A stretch of DNA of 64,000 nt from Ilyonectria destructans (Eukaryota > Ascomycota > Sordariomycetes > Hypocreales > Nectriaceae): contig JAHEWK010000005.1 in assembly GCA_020740775.1 (NCBI GenBank), forward strand, positions 3,286,001 through 3,350,000, in the 5' to 3' direction. The position numbers and the translations under genes were made by a program. The notes under the pieces were generated by a model. The model saw only the letters and a list, made by a program, of their open reading frames with translations. It had not been told where the DNA came from and did not search any database. Shown piece by piece: positions 23,827-34,240 of this stretch. Numbering within the stretch: position 1 is the first letter of the stretch; each line of letters opens with the position of its first letter.

Positions 23827-24705
23827 AATGTCTTTGCGGAGGGAGATTGAAGATTAAGTGCAGAGAGGGAGGAGGAAGTTTGTTAGGTGCGAGAGCGTAG
23901 CACTGGTGCTGCTCTCACGGAAAGAATACGAATCGTGCGGGGTTAGTAAATTCTGTTGCACTTATGAACACGTCAACATGCATACTCCTAATGTATTTTA
24001 CTCCAGCTTAAGCCTAATTAGGTATTATTCGCTGGGTCTTTTAGTAGAATTTCCTACTTAATTAGTTCTATATACACTTAATAATGAGTTGGGGTTTTCC
24101 GGTGTTTTGGGGATATAGGTTAATTGATCAGATCCTTGCCGTGACTAGGGCTAATATTGACGACTTCCTTCAACAGGAAATACCGTACCGGGTAGGGACC
24201 AGTGGCTTGACCCATTGGGGCTATGAATTGGGAGACCTCGTGCAAGATCTGTGACCAGGAAGAACCCCACACACATAGCATCTCATTTAATTAACTGTCT
24301 TTTAGTCTATTCTTTTAAGACCCCTTAGAGATCTATTTAATTAAATAGTATCAGCTGAGAAGTTTATTATTTTTGCTCAATTGAGATATTTATCTAGGTT
24401 TTAATCCCGACCCAACCTACGCTTCCCGTCACGACACTATCGCAGTCATCACAGCTCTGCCTCTGGGTGGGTTGTGTGTTCTTAGTGTCCTCTGTCCCCG
24501 GTCTCACTCATTATCTCTCTTTTCTAATTGCCTGAAGTCTATAAGAACTACATTATCTACTTCAGTAAAGTTTTAAGGCTACTATTGTATTTATTGATTC
24601 CTATTGCAAGTAACTAACTAACGATACTATTTAGAACTGCTCTATTATAAATAGAGTCTAGAGTTAGTATTTACCTATCAGTAACCCCAGATATAACTAG
24701 ACATT
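23827..24705. other. Intergenic region, AT-rich toward the transporter gene
   Basis: Contains the CorA-like gene promoter. From about 23990 to 24700 it is AT-rich and TpA-rich, with TTTAATTAA-type words, suggesting old degraded repeat DNA next to the 3' end of the sugar transporter. No gene seen. Confidence 0.4.
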
Positions 24706-26485
24706 CTAGTCATCACGCTTATCACGCATCTCAACATGCTCCATAACATCCAGCTTTCCCTTGCTAATAATATCATCAGCAGCCACAGTAACGCTCTTGC
24801 CATCGAAGATCTCAGTAATCTGCTCCAGGGTGCGGCCTTTTGTCTCCGGGAAAAGGAAATAGATCGCCGTAGTCAAGCCAGCCAAGATGCAGCAAAAGAC
24901 GATGTAGTACCTCCAACCAATGGCCGCCAGACCTACAGGGTTGATCAATTGAGCACAGATCAGACCCACGTAAGATGAAATAAGCGCGGTAGTCAGGCCG
25001 CGGCTTCGGGTAGTGAAGGGGAAGATCTCGATGGTGTAGGCTTGTGGGAGCGGTGTCCAAGCGATATCGTAGAAGAAGAAGGCGATGAAGATGAAAGCGA
25101 CAACGGCTCGACCGGCCGATTGGTCGTGAGTGGAAACGAAATGACTGGTAAGCGCTGTCCAGGCAACGTAACTTAGGCAAAGGCCAGCAGTCGAAAGGAG
25201 CAACAGCCTGCGACGTCCGAATCGATCAACCATCATGGCACCCGCGAAGACGGCGGCTGCGAAATTGAAGATTTGGAGCAGCCCGTTGATCAATGTCTGG
25301 TCCTTAACAGCAGTGATTCCGATGGTGTTCAGGACGAGTGTCAGATAATATGTAACGACGGAGATACCGTTCCACTGGCTGAAGAAACCGAGGATGAAGG
25401 CAAGGAGAGTCCGCCTGCGCATAGGGGCGGTGCGAACAAGGGTCATCCATGATGCATGGGACTCTTGGTTTCGCTCCATTTCAAGGGCCTTTTCGATCTG
25501 AGCAACTTCGTATTCCACCAGAGGAGAAAACTCTTGTCCAGCTGCGTGCCACTTGGTGAGAATTTTAACGGCTTGGTCCCTTTTTCCGTTGGCGATAAGC
25601 CATCTGAGAGATGATTTAGTTAGCCCGGTATGAGAAAGTAAAAGGAGTTCAGTACTGACCGAGGAGATTCGGGAACCCAGTAGATGAACAGAAGCTGGAT
25701 GAAAGGGATAGCCGCCTGCAATGCTGAAGGAATTCGCCATGCCCATGTGGACTGAATCTTGAAAGTTCCATAGGTGATCCAAGCTGCTCCAATGGCACCA
25801 AAGTAGAAAAAGGTGTTGTAGAGCGCAGTGAGTTTGCCTCGGTGGGTAGGGTAAGCCAACTCGGAAACAAGAATAGGACAAGACACCTGCGGAAACACGG
25901 TGGCGAAGCCAATCATGCCTCTGGACACGATGAACATGGGAAGGTTCACCGAGGATGCTTGAACAGCTGGTCCAACAAGGAGCGCCACTAAACCAAGATA
26001 CATGGGCATCTTGCGACCCCACTTGTCAGAAACCATGCTAGCAGGTACCAAGCCCAGGATCTTGCAGACGGGATAGACGGCGTTGATGGCTCCGAGGAGC
26101 GGAGCGCGTGGGTGGTTGAAAAAGTTGCGCCACTGTGGGAGGGCTTGAAGGCCGTTCATCATGGATCCTGTGGAAGATAATATTTAAGCCCTGGTTCAGT
26201 AACTTCGGGCGGACGGACGGAAACTTACCATCGTAGCCGACAGCAGAAGAGCTCAGCAGCGGGATCAAGAGAAGCATGTTGAGGAGAACGAGGTGCTTGG
26301 TTCGGTACCATGGGACCTCAAGATTGGGGAGAACCTGTTAGTTGTTTCAGATTAGTATACACTGCCCAAGTGAAAAAGCTGTCATGAACTGGATGAAGTG
26401 AGGTGGATGATACCTTCAACAGTTCTGGCCCGACTGTGTCCCCTGCGGACTCATTCTTTTCCTTGTTCTTGTTGAACAACCCCAT
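24706..26485 (-). CDS. MFS sugar transporter, lactose/cellodextrin permease-like
   Basis: Four exons; ATG at 26485 (CGCCATGGGG), stop at 24706. Exon 1 is MGLFNKNKEKNESAGD; exon 2 has the first membrane helix (LVLLNMLLLIPLLSSSAVGYD). Exons 3 and 4 give the remaining helices with SDKWGRKMPMYLG (loop 2-3 signature), YWVPESPRW across the last intron, VDRFGRRRLLLLS and FPETKGRTLEQI, all typical of the sugar porter family. The sequence FFSQWNGISVVTYYL is typical of the fungal lactose-permease-like branch that takes up disaccharides or beta-glucosides. It is transcribed away from the Zn2Cys6 regulator with a 680-base shared promoter holding palindromic CGG-N9-CCG sites. Next to a beta-glucosidase, an oligosaccharide substrate is likely; which one cannot be read from sequence. 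Confidence 0.85.
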
Positions 26486-26728
26486 GGCGAGTTTTTTTGT
26501 TTCCGAGATAGAATCAAGAGTGAAATCCTTTCCTTGGACTTTATGTTGCCGAGTCGTGATGCCTGTCGATGAAGTTCATGACTTGGGACGGACCACCGAG
26601 ATATATTTATAATTGTGGCCGAACTGCACAGAGTGAGCCGAGAATTAGAACGGCCTAGGCCACTCCAACACACCCAAAATTGCTAGGCATTGTTCGTCAG
26701 TCGAGGTTTGATCAAGCCACGGTCGAGC

Positions 26729-26791
26729 CTGGGGTTGCGGAGTAGCCGTGCTGCAGTTGCGGGGATTAACTCGTAGTCTGGGGATGCGGAG
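26729..26791. promoter_or_regulatory. Direct repeat CTGGGG(T/A)TGCGGAG in divergent promoter
   Basis: A 14-base word, CTGGGGTTGCGGAG at 26729-26742, recurs as CTGGGGATGCGGAG at 26778-26791. Each copy contains CTGGGG, a match to the SYGGRG consensus of the carbon catabolite repressor CreA/CRE1. The first also contributes CGG-AGTAG-CCG (26738-26748), a possible Zn2Cys6 palindrome. Location between a sugar transporter and its probable regulator fits glucose repression. Function is inferred. Confidence 0.45.
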
Positions 26792-26992
26792 ACGGACCAG
26801 GGATGAAGCTCGGCCAGACCATCTCCATCCTCTACACGACTCAATTTTTCATGTCCAGTGTCCAATCAATCTCAAGTCTTGGACAAAGCGAATCACGAGT
26901 CGGTTGCAAAGAGACGATGGCTTGCCCCGGCCAAGAGTCTGGTCTGGCCTTGGTCTAGCGCCGTGCTAAGAAGACGCAGCAGATGGATCGTA

Positions 26993-27015
26993 CCATCGGG
27001 GAATGCGCCCGAGAT
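26993..27015. promoter_or_regulatory. Putative regulator-binding palindrome, copy 1
   Basis: CCATCGGG, seven bases (GAATGCG), CCCGAGAT: inverted TCGGG/CCCGA arms giving CGG-N9-CCG. It lies about 150 bases before the regulator start and about 510 before the transporter start. Confidence 0.6.
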
Positions 27016-27056
27016 ATTCAAGTATCCACTAAGTTAGCTCTTGTTCTCGGTCATTC

Positions 27057-27079
27057 CCGTCGGGGAGTGTGGCCGACGC
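27057..27079. promoter_or_regulatory. Putative regulator-binding palindrome, copy 2 (imperfect)
   Basis: CCGTCGGG, seven bases (GAGTGTG), GCCGACGC. The right arm departs from the consensus at two positions, but the CGG-N9-CCG spacing is kept. It is 64 bases from copy 1 and 85 bases before the chosen regulator ATG. Confidence 0.5.
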
Positions 27080-27163
27080 ATTTAAATGCCCCTCAGCTCT
27101 CGCGACCGTCGACCTTTTTACCCCAGATGGACGCAGGAACCAGCATCACCACCAGCATCACCC

Positions 27164-29110
27164 ATGGCAAGCCAGAGTCGTGAAGCTCGCCAAAGCGCCA
27201 GCGCCGATGGCCCGTTCCCCAAACCCCGTGGGGCTTGTGAGAAGTGCCGCGTTCGCAAGACCAAGTGCGACAACAGGCGCCCGAGCTGTGGGTTCTGCTT
27301 GAAGCGCCGCATCTCCTGCGTATATCCTGACGACGATGGTCCAAGGTGAGAGCTCGGAACCTCTCCGCGATGCTCGGCCATGGCATGCAGCTTTCTCGCT
27401 AACTCAAACCCCAGTGGCCCGGTAACAGGGTCCGACATCCTTCTGGCCATTCATAGCTTGAGAAGCTTGGTCGAGAACCAACAACCGCAACAGCAGCAGC
27501 AATCGTGTGTTTCTTGTGGCGCGAGCTCGACGCCAGCGCAGACTACGAGTCCCTCAGTGTCATGGACCCAGTCAGTTTCCCAGCAACAAGAGGATCACCA
27601 CCCGGGAGAGGCCAACAACCCGCCACCATACCCAGTCATGCGACCCCAGGGTGTCGAAACTGTCCTCGACTGGCAGATATTTGCCCCGGACAGACCTTCG
27701 CTGTGCCTCTTTGCTCAGAGAAACCCCCCTGCCGACCGGAGCTACCCCATGCCCGATACGAGCTATGCTCAGCTCGCGCGGCTCGAGTCCAAGTACATCA
27801 ATGACATTCACACCAAAAATCCAATTCTAGACCTTGGCGAGCTACATGGGATGATGATGCAAGTTGCCGAGAACGGTCTGGACTGGTCCACACAAACCTG
27901 CTTGGTAACCTTGGTTTGTGCAATCGCTGCCATCACTGGGGCGTATCCGCGCCCAGTATTGGGATCAGAGGGGCATCCGACACCTTCACCCAGCCAGAAC
28001 GCGGACGAAGACAGGGACGTGGAATTGTCGATGCAGTTTTGGAGCCTTGCCATGAAGCGCCTAGGATATGCGGCGAGCCAAAACCACGTCCAGGCCGTGC
28101 AATGCCTATGTCTCGCGGGGATCTGGTACATGCATCGAATGAGGCCTCTTGAAGCTTGGAAGCAGTTCAGCCTCGCTGGAGCAGCCTGGCATAGCCTCAG
28201 CTTGATCGAGTTTCCTTCTGGTGAACTTGTCAACAACACGGGTGGATCATTGAATGACTTTACTGTCATGCAAGCTCTCTACTTTACCATCTGGAAATCC
28301 GAGTGTGAGTTGAGCCTGGAGTTGCCCTTACCCAGCCCCCCGGTTCTCGACAACACATATTTTCCGCTGGCGTTTCCGCAACCTCCAACTATCAGCTCGC
28401 AGTCGTCGGATCCCGACGTGGCGGAAAGAGAGCGAGGCTGGTATTATTACCTTACCGAAATTGCAGCGCGACATCTCATCAACCGCGTACTCCAGATGAG
28501 CGCGGAGGTGCCTGACATTCCAACAGAGAGACATGTTCGACGCATGATTGCCCGGGCAGACATGATGGAGGCACAAATACACGACTGGTATTCGTCGTTG
28601 CCGCCTATGTTCTATTTTGATATCCCAGATGGCTGCGACAGCGAGTTTGACCCCGATGCCATGATCTTTGTTCTGCGCCACCGATATTTTACTCTCCGCG
28701 AACTGGTCTCACGGCCCTTTGTCAGGCTTTGTGTGGATCGTCTGGTAGACGAGATTGACATTTCGCTTCGTGCTCGAGTAGTGTCGTTTGCGTCCCAGTG
28801 TACGCAATTCTGCATGCTCAAGCTCTCTCAAACGGTAGCACATCGCCACCAGGGGACATGGTACATGCTACGAATCACCACTACCGCGTCCCTGGTCCTA
28901 TCTGCGGTTGAAATGGCGCAATCGAAAGCGGCAGAATGCCAAGATCCTGGAGCTGTCGCTATCGTCCAGAGCGTGATGCTCCCAGAAGGCTGGAGATCCA
29001 GGGTTCGACAGGCTGTGGATGCCATCTCCGCATATTTTAACGAGCCGGACGGTGGCGCCTCTAACCTGAAAAAGATAATCCAGGCGGTATTGGGAACGAA
29101 CGATGGTTGA
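27164..29110 (+). CDS. Zn2Cys6 transcription factor, probable regulator of the beta-glucoside cluster
   Basis: Two exons, 27164-27345 and 27415-29110, with a 69-base intron (GTGAGA...CCAG) just after the DNA-binding domain, a common position in this class. The N-terminus has a complete Zn2Cys6 cluster, CEKCRVRKTKC then C-x2-C-x6-C, with basic residues inside and a linker after it. A Gln-rich stretch (NQQPQQQQQSC) follows. The C-terminal half resembles the fungal-specific middle homology region, for example LAGIWYMHRMRPLEAWKQF and SLAGAAWHSLSL. Full length is about 625 residues. An in-frame upstream ATG at 27086 would add 26 residues, but would leave palindrome copy 2 only 7 bases away. It lies between a sugar transporter (divergent) and a GH3 gene (same strand). 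The same palindrome occurs before it and its neighbours, so autoregulation is plausible. Confidence 0.85.
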
Positions 29111-29181
29111 GAACCCTTGTTTGATGGAGGGCTTGCTTCGTCTCGTATGTGGCGGCGACAACCTTGGCATCTGCACACTGC

Positions 29182-29204
29182 CCGTCGGGGAATCTTCCCG
29201 ACGG
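29182..29204. promoter_or_regulatory. Putative regulator-binding palindrome, copy 3
   Basis: CCGTCGGG, seven bases (GAATCTT), CCCGACGG: perfect 8-base inverted arms, CGG-N9-CCG. It sits 70 bases after the regulator stop and 294 bases before the GH3 start. It also shares the spacer start GAAT with copy 1. Confidence 0.65.
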
Positions 29205-29497
29205 AGTCGAACACTGCTCCACACTCCATCACACGACAAGAATGGACCTTGTCCCCGCGGTTCCCCGAGAACTAATATCTTAGTCTGGAGTAGTCCTGTA
29301 TGGGCGGGGGGGATCATTTGCAAATGATTTTGTTATGAAATCCCACGTCCGGACAATCCGGTTTCCCTTTCTCACAGTCGACTTATAAGTTTTAGTATTG
29401 ACCCTTTCATACGCAAAGCAAACATAACGATCTTGTGCGCTGTGCCTATTTGCATTTTACCTCCTCGGATTTCCCGTCTCCACACAAATTAGACATC

Positions 29498-32232
29498 ATG
29501 GTCTTGCGGAAACAGGCACCTTATGATGCTGCATGCGGTGATTTCGACATCGAGCATGTCATCCAGAATGCATCGGTCACAGAGAAGATATCATTACTCT
29601 CTGGTATGTCCACACCTCGTTGACAAGCCTCTATGACAACGTGTGCCTGTACATCGGAAATGGAAAAATGCTGACGTGCGCTGCAACAGGCAAGGACTTT
29701 TGGCACACGAACCCGCTACCCAGATTCAACGTTCCCTCCATTAGGGTAAGCGATGGACCGAACGGGGTACGAGGGACCAAGTTCATCGATGGCGTACCAG
29801 CGGCATGCTTGCCATGTGGTACTGGCCTGGCGGCGACTTGGGACCAGGATCTCCTATACCAAGCTGGCGTTCTGATCGGCCAGGAGTGCGTCGCAAAGGG
29901 CGCTCATTCCTGGCTGGGCCCAACTGTCTGTATCCAACGCTCTCCACTAGGTGGCCGCGGCTTTGAGTCCATGGCGGAGGATCCCTATGCAACAGGCAAA
30001 TTGGCCGCTGCATACATCAAAGGCGTGCAGTCGACAGGCGTCATTTCCGTCATCAAGCACTGGCTTGCCAATGACCAAGAGCACGAACGCGTTGCCGTCA
30101 ATGCCGTCGTCAGTGAGCGTGCGCTGCGAGAGGTTCATATGCTTCCCTTCCAAATCGCTATTAGCGAGGCCGGACCAGGGGGCGTCATGTCTTGCTACAA
30201 TAGAGTCAACGGAAAGCATGTCTCAGAGAACAGAGAATTTCTAGACGGCCTCCTACGTGAGGAATGGAAGTGGAAAGGCCTCATCATGAGTGACTGGTTC
30301 GTCAGAAATCCTTTTTTACAATTGAGTGAAGTTCAGGACTAACGAAACACTCAGGTTCGGCACGTACTCCACTGCCGAGGCTCTTAATGCAGGTCTCGAT
30401 CTAGAAATGCCGGGGCCCTCGAGGCAACGAGGACAGCTGGCAGACCTTGCCGTATCGACTCGAAAGGTGTCACGGGCTACCATAGACGCCCGCGCTCGCA
30501 ACGTCCTCGAGTTCGTTCGAAGAGCCAAGGATGTTGTTGTCGCTGCTGAAGAAAGCGGCAGAGACTTTCCCGAAGACAGGCAGCTCAACAGAAAGCTAGC
30601 CAGCGACAGCGTCGTCCTACTCCAAAATGCGAGTGGACTTCTGCCCTTGAATCGGCCTTTCAAAAGCATTGCATTGATCGGACCCAACATGAAGCAAACC
30701 GCGTTTTGTGGAGGCGGTTCCGCCTATCTTCAGCCTTACTACACTGTCTCTCCTTTCGAGGGGATTGTGAACCAGCTGCCACCCGATATTGCTGTCGAAT
30801 ATGAAGTTGGGGCGTCTGCGAACGGCTGGAACCCTACACTGCAAGCTTCAGAAGTAACAACGCCAGATGGCTACCCCGGTCTTCGAGTTCGCTTCTACCG
30901 AGAACCTCCCTCGATTCCTGAACGGGAAGTCATCGATGAGAACATTGTATCTGATTCTTCATGGCAACTAATGGGCTACTCGCATGAAAAGCTGGAGAGA
31001 CTTTTTTATGCAGAGGTCGAGGGCGAGTTTGTTGCCCAAAGCACTGGCAGGTTCGAGTTTGGCTTGGCCATTTACGGCTCTGGAAAGCTATACATCGATG
31101 ATCAGCTATTGATCGACAACAGCACCGTACAGCGCGGTGGCACATTCTTCTTTGGAAAGGGAACTCTCGAAGAAAAGGCTCAGATTGACCTCGTCGGGGG
31201 TCAGACGTATAAGATCAAAGTCGAGTTCGAAAGCGCACCCTCCTCCAAGCTTATCAAGCCCGGCGTTGTCAACTTCGGCGGTGGCGCAGGAAGACTCGGC
31301 CTCGTTGAGTTCATCGACCCAGATGTCGCAATTGGCAAAGCCGTTTCTGCCGCGAGCCGAGCCGACGTCGCAATCTTGTGCGTCGGTTTGACACGAGATC
31401 AAGAATCCGAGGGCTTTGACCGTCCGCACATGGAGCTTCCCGGAGTACTTCCTCGCCTCATCTCCGCCGTGCTGGCCGCTGCCCCCGACACAATCATCGT
31501 GACCCAGAGCGGTACACCGTTCAACATGTTGCCTTGGGCTGACAGTGTGAAGACGCATCTACACGCATGGCTGGCTGGCAATGAGACTGGAAATGGTATC
31601 GCGGATATAATATTCGGCAGGACGTGTCCTAGTGGAAAGCTACCGCTCTCGTTCCCACGTCGCATTGAGGACACACCCACATACCTCAACTTTGGAAGCG
31701 AGAGGGGGCGTGTCGTTTATGGCGAGGACATCTACGTCGGATACCGATATTACGAAAAGGTGGATAGAGCCGTACTCTATCCTTTCGGGTAAGTAATGGC
31801 CTTACTTCTTGCCGTTTTGCGAGAGCCCTTCAGCTAACCACTCGATGTAGCCATGGTCTTTCATATACCACCTTTGTCTACACCAATTTAGAGGTGACTG
31901 CCTCACACGTAACCCTGGACGTGACAAACTCGGGCTCAGTGGCTGGTTCAGAGGCCGTTCAGCTTTACATTGCTGCCGACGAGGCCACGTCGTCTATCAG
32001 ACGGCCGAAGAAGGAGCTCAAGGGATTCAACAAAGTTCATCTGCAGCCTGGGGAAACACGACGCGTAGAAATAGCCTTGGATCGATTTGCAACCGCGTTC
32101 TGGGACGAGGAGCTTTCTTGTTGGGTGTGTGAGAAGGGAGTGTACAAGGTCTTGGTTGGATCGAGCAGCCAAAAGATTTACCTCCAGGGGGAGTTGAAGT
32201 TGAAAGAGACGACAATGTGGTCTGGTCTGTGA
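29498..32232 (+). CDS. GH3 beta-glucosidase with PA14 domain
   Basis: Four exons: 29498 to about 29604, about 29691 to 30296, about 30354 to 31790, about 31850 to 32232; roughly 830 residues. No signal peptide is visible, so it is probably intracellular. The N-terminal GH3 barrel has [33 protein letters not shown] and GLIMSDWFG, whose Asp (about residue 237) is the catalytic nucleophile position; the last motif spans intron 2. The second GH3 domain has [14 protein letters not shown] and [17 protein letters not shown]14 insert follows (about residues 385-530; [19 protein letters not shown]), then [30 protein letters not shown] and a C-terminal fibronectin III-like domain ([18 protein letters not shown]). 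It matches the fungal intracellular bglI/bglJ-type class. Intake by the neighbouring permease followed by cleavage inside the cell is a coherent pathway. TATAAG occurs at 29384-29389. Confidence 0.9.
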
Positions 32233-32912
32233 GATAGGTATCTTTAAATAACTTAGAAGGAAACATGAAGAAATTCTGGGTTTAAAGAGATGTACAATAT
32301 GATCGCCTTAATGAATGAAGGTTCGGTTCGTGGCATACCCTTGAGGCTTTCGTTGAGACGGAGTCGAAAACTTCATAATGAATCCTCTACAGGTGGACCG
32401 AGGCATTTTTGTTATGGAGATGTTACACTACCACTCTCAATACCTAACCCAGTACCCCAGCTGCACCACTTTTTTCCGCTTCCACATGCTTTATTCGCAT
32501 ACCTGACCATGGCAACTCTCTCCTGTAAAAATTCTTCCTGACTAGCGGCTGTTAGCACTAGCGTGGAAAATTTTGCAGGCCCACCAAATTTGGCTGCTGC
32601 AGCAGCTGGCGCCCATCGGGCACTAACACTGCAATAAAGGAAGGATTGAGAGGGTTGACTTCCTTTACGCAGCAGCCACGGCCACAGCCCAAGGGCTCCG
32701 GCTATGATCGAGGCCTGCTGCCCTGACCAGCTGGGCAGCTAAGATAGCAGCAGGGTCACAGCACGGCTTGCGGGGGCCAAACGACACGCTGTGGCTCCTA
32801 TACATGCTGTAATGCTGGTTCAGACCTCGCAGCAAGTATAGCTATTGCAGCCGCCAGAAGCAATCACGACACCAGCTTCAATCTAGGTGGGCGTCGACAT
32901 TTGCCCTGATCT

Positions 32913-33180
32913 CTACGACTCGGCACTTAGGTACATAAGGCTGCCTCGTCTTAGTACCTGCTTAGGCCTCCGGGCCTGAGCTGCCTTGGCCTGCCTCGGC
33001 ACCTGCTTAGGCCTCCGGGCCTAAGCTGCCCTGACCTCTGTGTCTCGGCACTTAGGCGCATAAGGCCACCGCGTCTTAGCACCTGCTTCGGCCTCCGGGC
33101 CTGAGCTGCCTTGGCCTCCGGGCCTTGGCTACCATGACCCCCGGGTCTTGGATGCCTTGATCTACGGATCTTGGCTGTTA
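32913..33180. repeat. GC-rich tandem repeat, 125-base period with internal 45-base copy
   Basis: The phrase CGGCACTTAGG...CATAAGG begins at 32921 and again at 33046, and ACCTGCTT(A/C)GGCCTCCGGG begins at 32956 and 33081: a spacing of 125 bases for both. A further copy of the second phrase starts at 33001, 45 bases after the first. Units are diverged by a few percent to 15 percent by eye. The 3' end decays into shorter GGCCTCCGGGCCTTGG-like words. Confidence 0.65.
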
Positions 33181-33703
33181 ATCCAGGTCTACAAGAAGTC
33201 ACAGAATCGGGCTACTTGTAGGCATCAGGGTTCTGGCTTGATGGCCCTGATCAATGGATGCTAGCTGCAGTGGTTTTTCCCTCTTAGCTCCCGCAAGGTT
33301 TTCCCATCTGCAGTTTTTCCTATTATACGGATCTCGATTTCTAGAGGTTTTGAATGCCGGCAGGCAGGAATAGGAATACTGAAGAATTTCAAGCTGGTTA
33401 ATAAATATGGGTATGCCGACACCCGCCCTGACAATCCGCTGACGGATATCGGGCTCAAAATAACAGGTCAAATAGGGCCTCCTAATTGCTAGATGGAGGA
33501 GGAAGAAGGGTTGCAGTCTAAGTCTAGGTCTAGGCCTAGGTCTGTGACTGCAGGCCCGAGCTATAGGCCAGTAGTGTCTATAGCTCCGGCCCCGGGTTAC
33601 TGTACTTTAGGTTTCTTCAGCTGTTGATACCAGCCTAGCACGTCGTCTTGCCCCTTTGGGGATTCTGTGGATAGCTTTAGGCAATCTTCACGACGGTAAT
33701 AAT

Positions 33704-33729
33704 ACAACAACAACAACAACAACAACAAT
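33704..33729. repeat. (CAA)n microsatellite
   Basis: About eight consecutive CAA triplets in intergenic DNA, with an AATAATA flank. No coding frame uses it. Confidence 0.85.
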
Positions 33730-33944
33730 ACCTGACCATGGAGTTGTGCACCAACTCCTTGCTCCCGACACTTGCCAGGGTGTCCGTAGTTGTGGATGCA
33801 GGCTAGCACGGCGGCCTTTCCTGGACTGGCTTAGCAATATGCAAGGTGCTGACACCTCGAACATGGGTATCATAGGCTTAACCTATTTAGATCATCAGAG
33901 GGTTGCGATGACGCCGCCGTTGGCCCATGTCTGTTGATGATCCA

Positions 33945-33967
33945 CCGTCGGGCAAGCTCCCCGATGG
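33945..33967. promoter_or_regulatory. Putative regulator-binding palindrome, copy 4
   Basis: CCGTCGGG, seven bases (CAAGCTC), CCCGATGG: CGG-N9-CCG with near-perfect 8-base arms. It lies 274 bases before the start of the DHA1 transporter, linking that gene to the GH3 cluster. Confidence 0.6.
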
Positions 33968-34240
33968 ACAAGACGAGCTCCTAGATCTTGGACTTGAGTG
34001 TATCTAGCCGATTTGCGGATTATGGGACATGTCTTGGTGGACGAATCAATTTGTACCTCCGTCATTTGCCTTCCTTTTCTCTCACCTCACTCTTTCCATC
34101 ATGTCGGCCTTAATTCTTCATCTCCGTGCAGCTTAACTCCATGGGCTCTCCTCGCTTGCTCATATAGGGCTCAATGTCCTACCATTCATCGGTTGTGGCC
34201 TCAGCAGTACGACGCTTTGGTCCTCATCATCTCATCCATC

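Larger units (their letters stand above)
32233..34240. other. Intergenic region between GH3 and DHA1 genes, repeat-bearing
   Basis: Two kilobases without a supported gene. It holds a GC-rich tandem repeat (32913-33180), a half-site CCATCGGG at 32613-32620, an AGGTCTAGGCCTAGGTCT-type low-complexity patch near 33525, a short CAA microsatellite and the fourth palindrome (33945-33967). The composition suggests inserted repeat DNA separating a once tighter cluster. Confidence 0.5.

Noticed and set aside
33081..33180. Possible CRISPR-like array in the GC-rich repeat
   Set aside because: Units are contiguous and diverged with no unique spacers, and the organism is a fungus.
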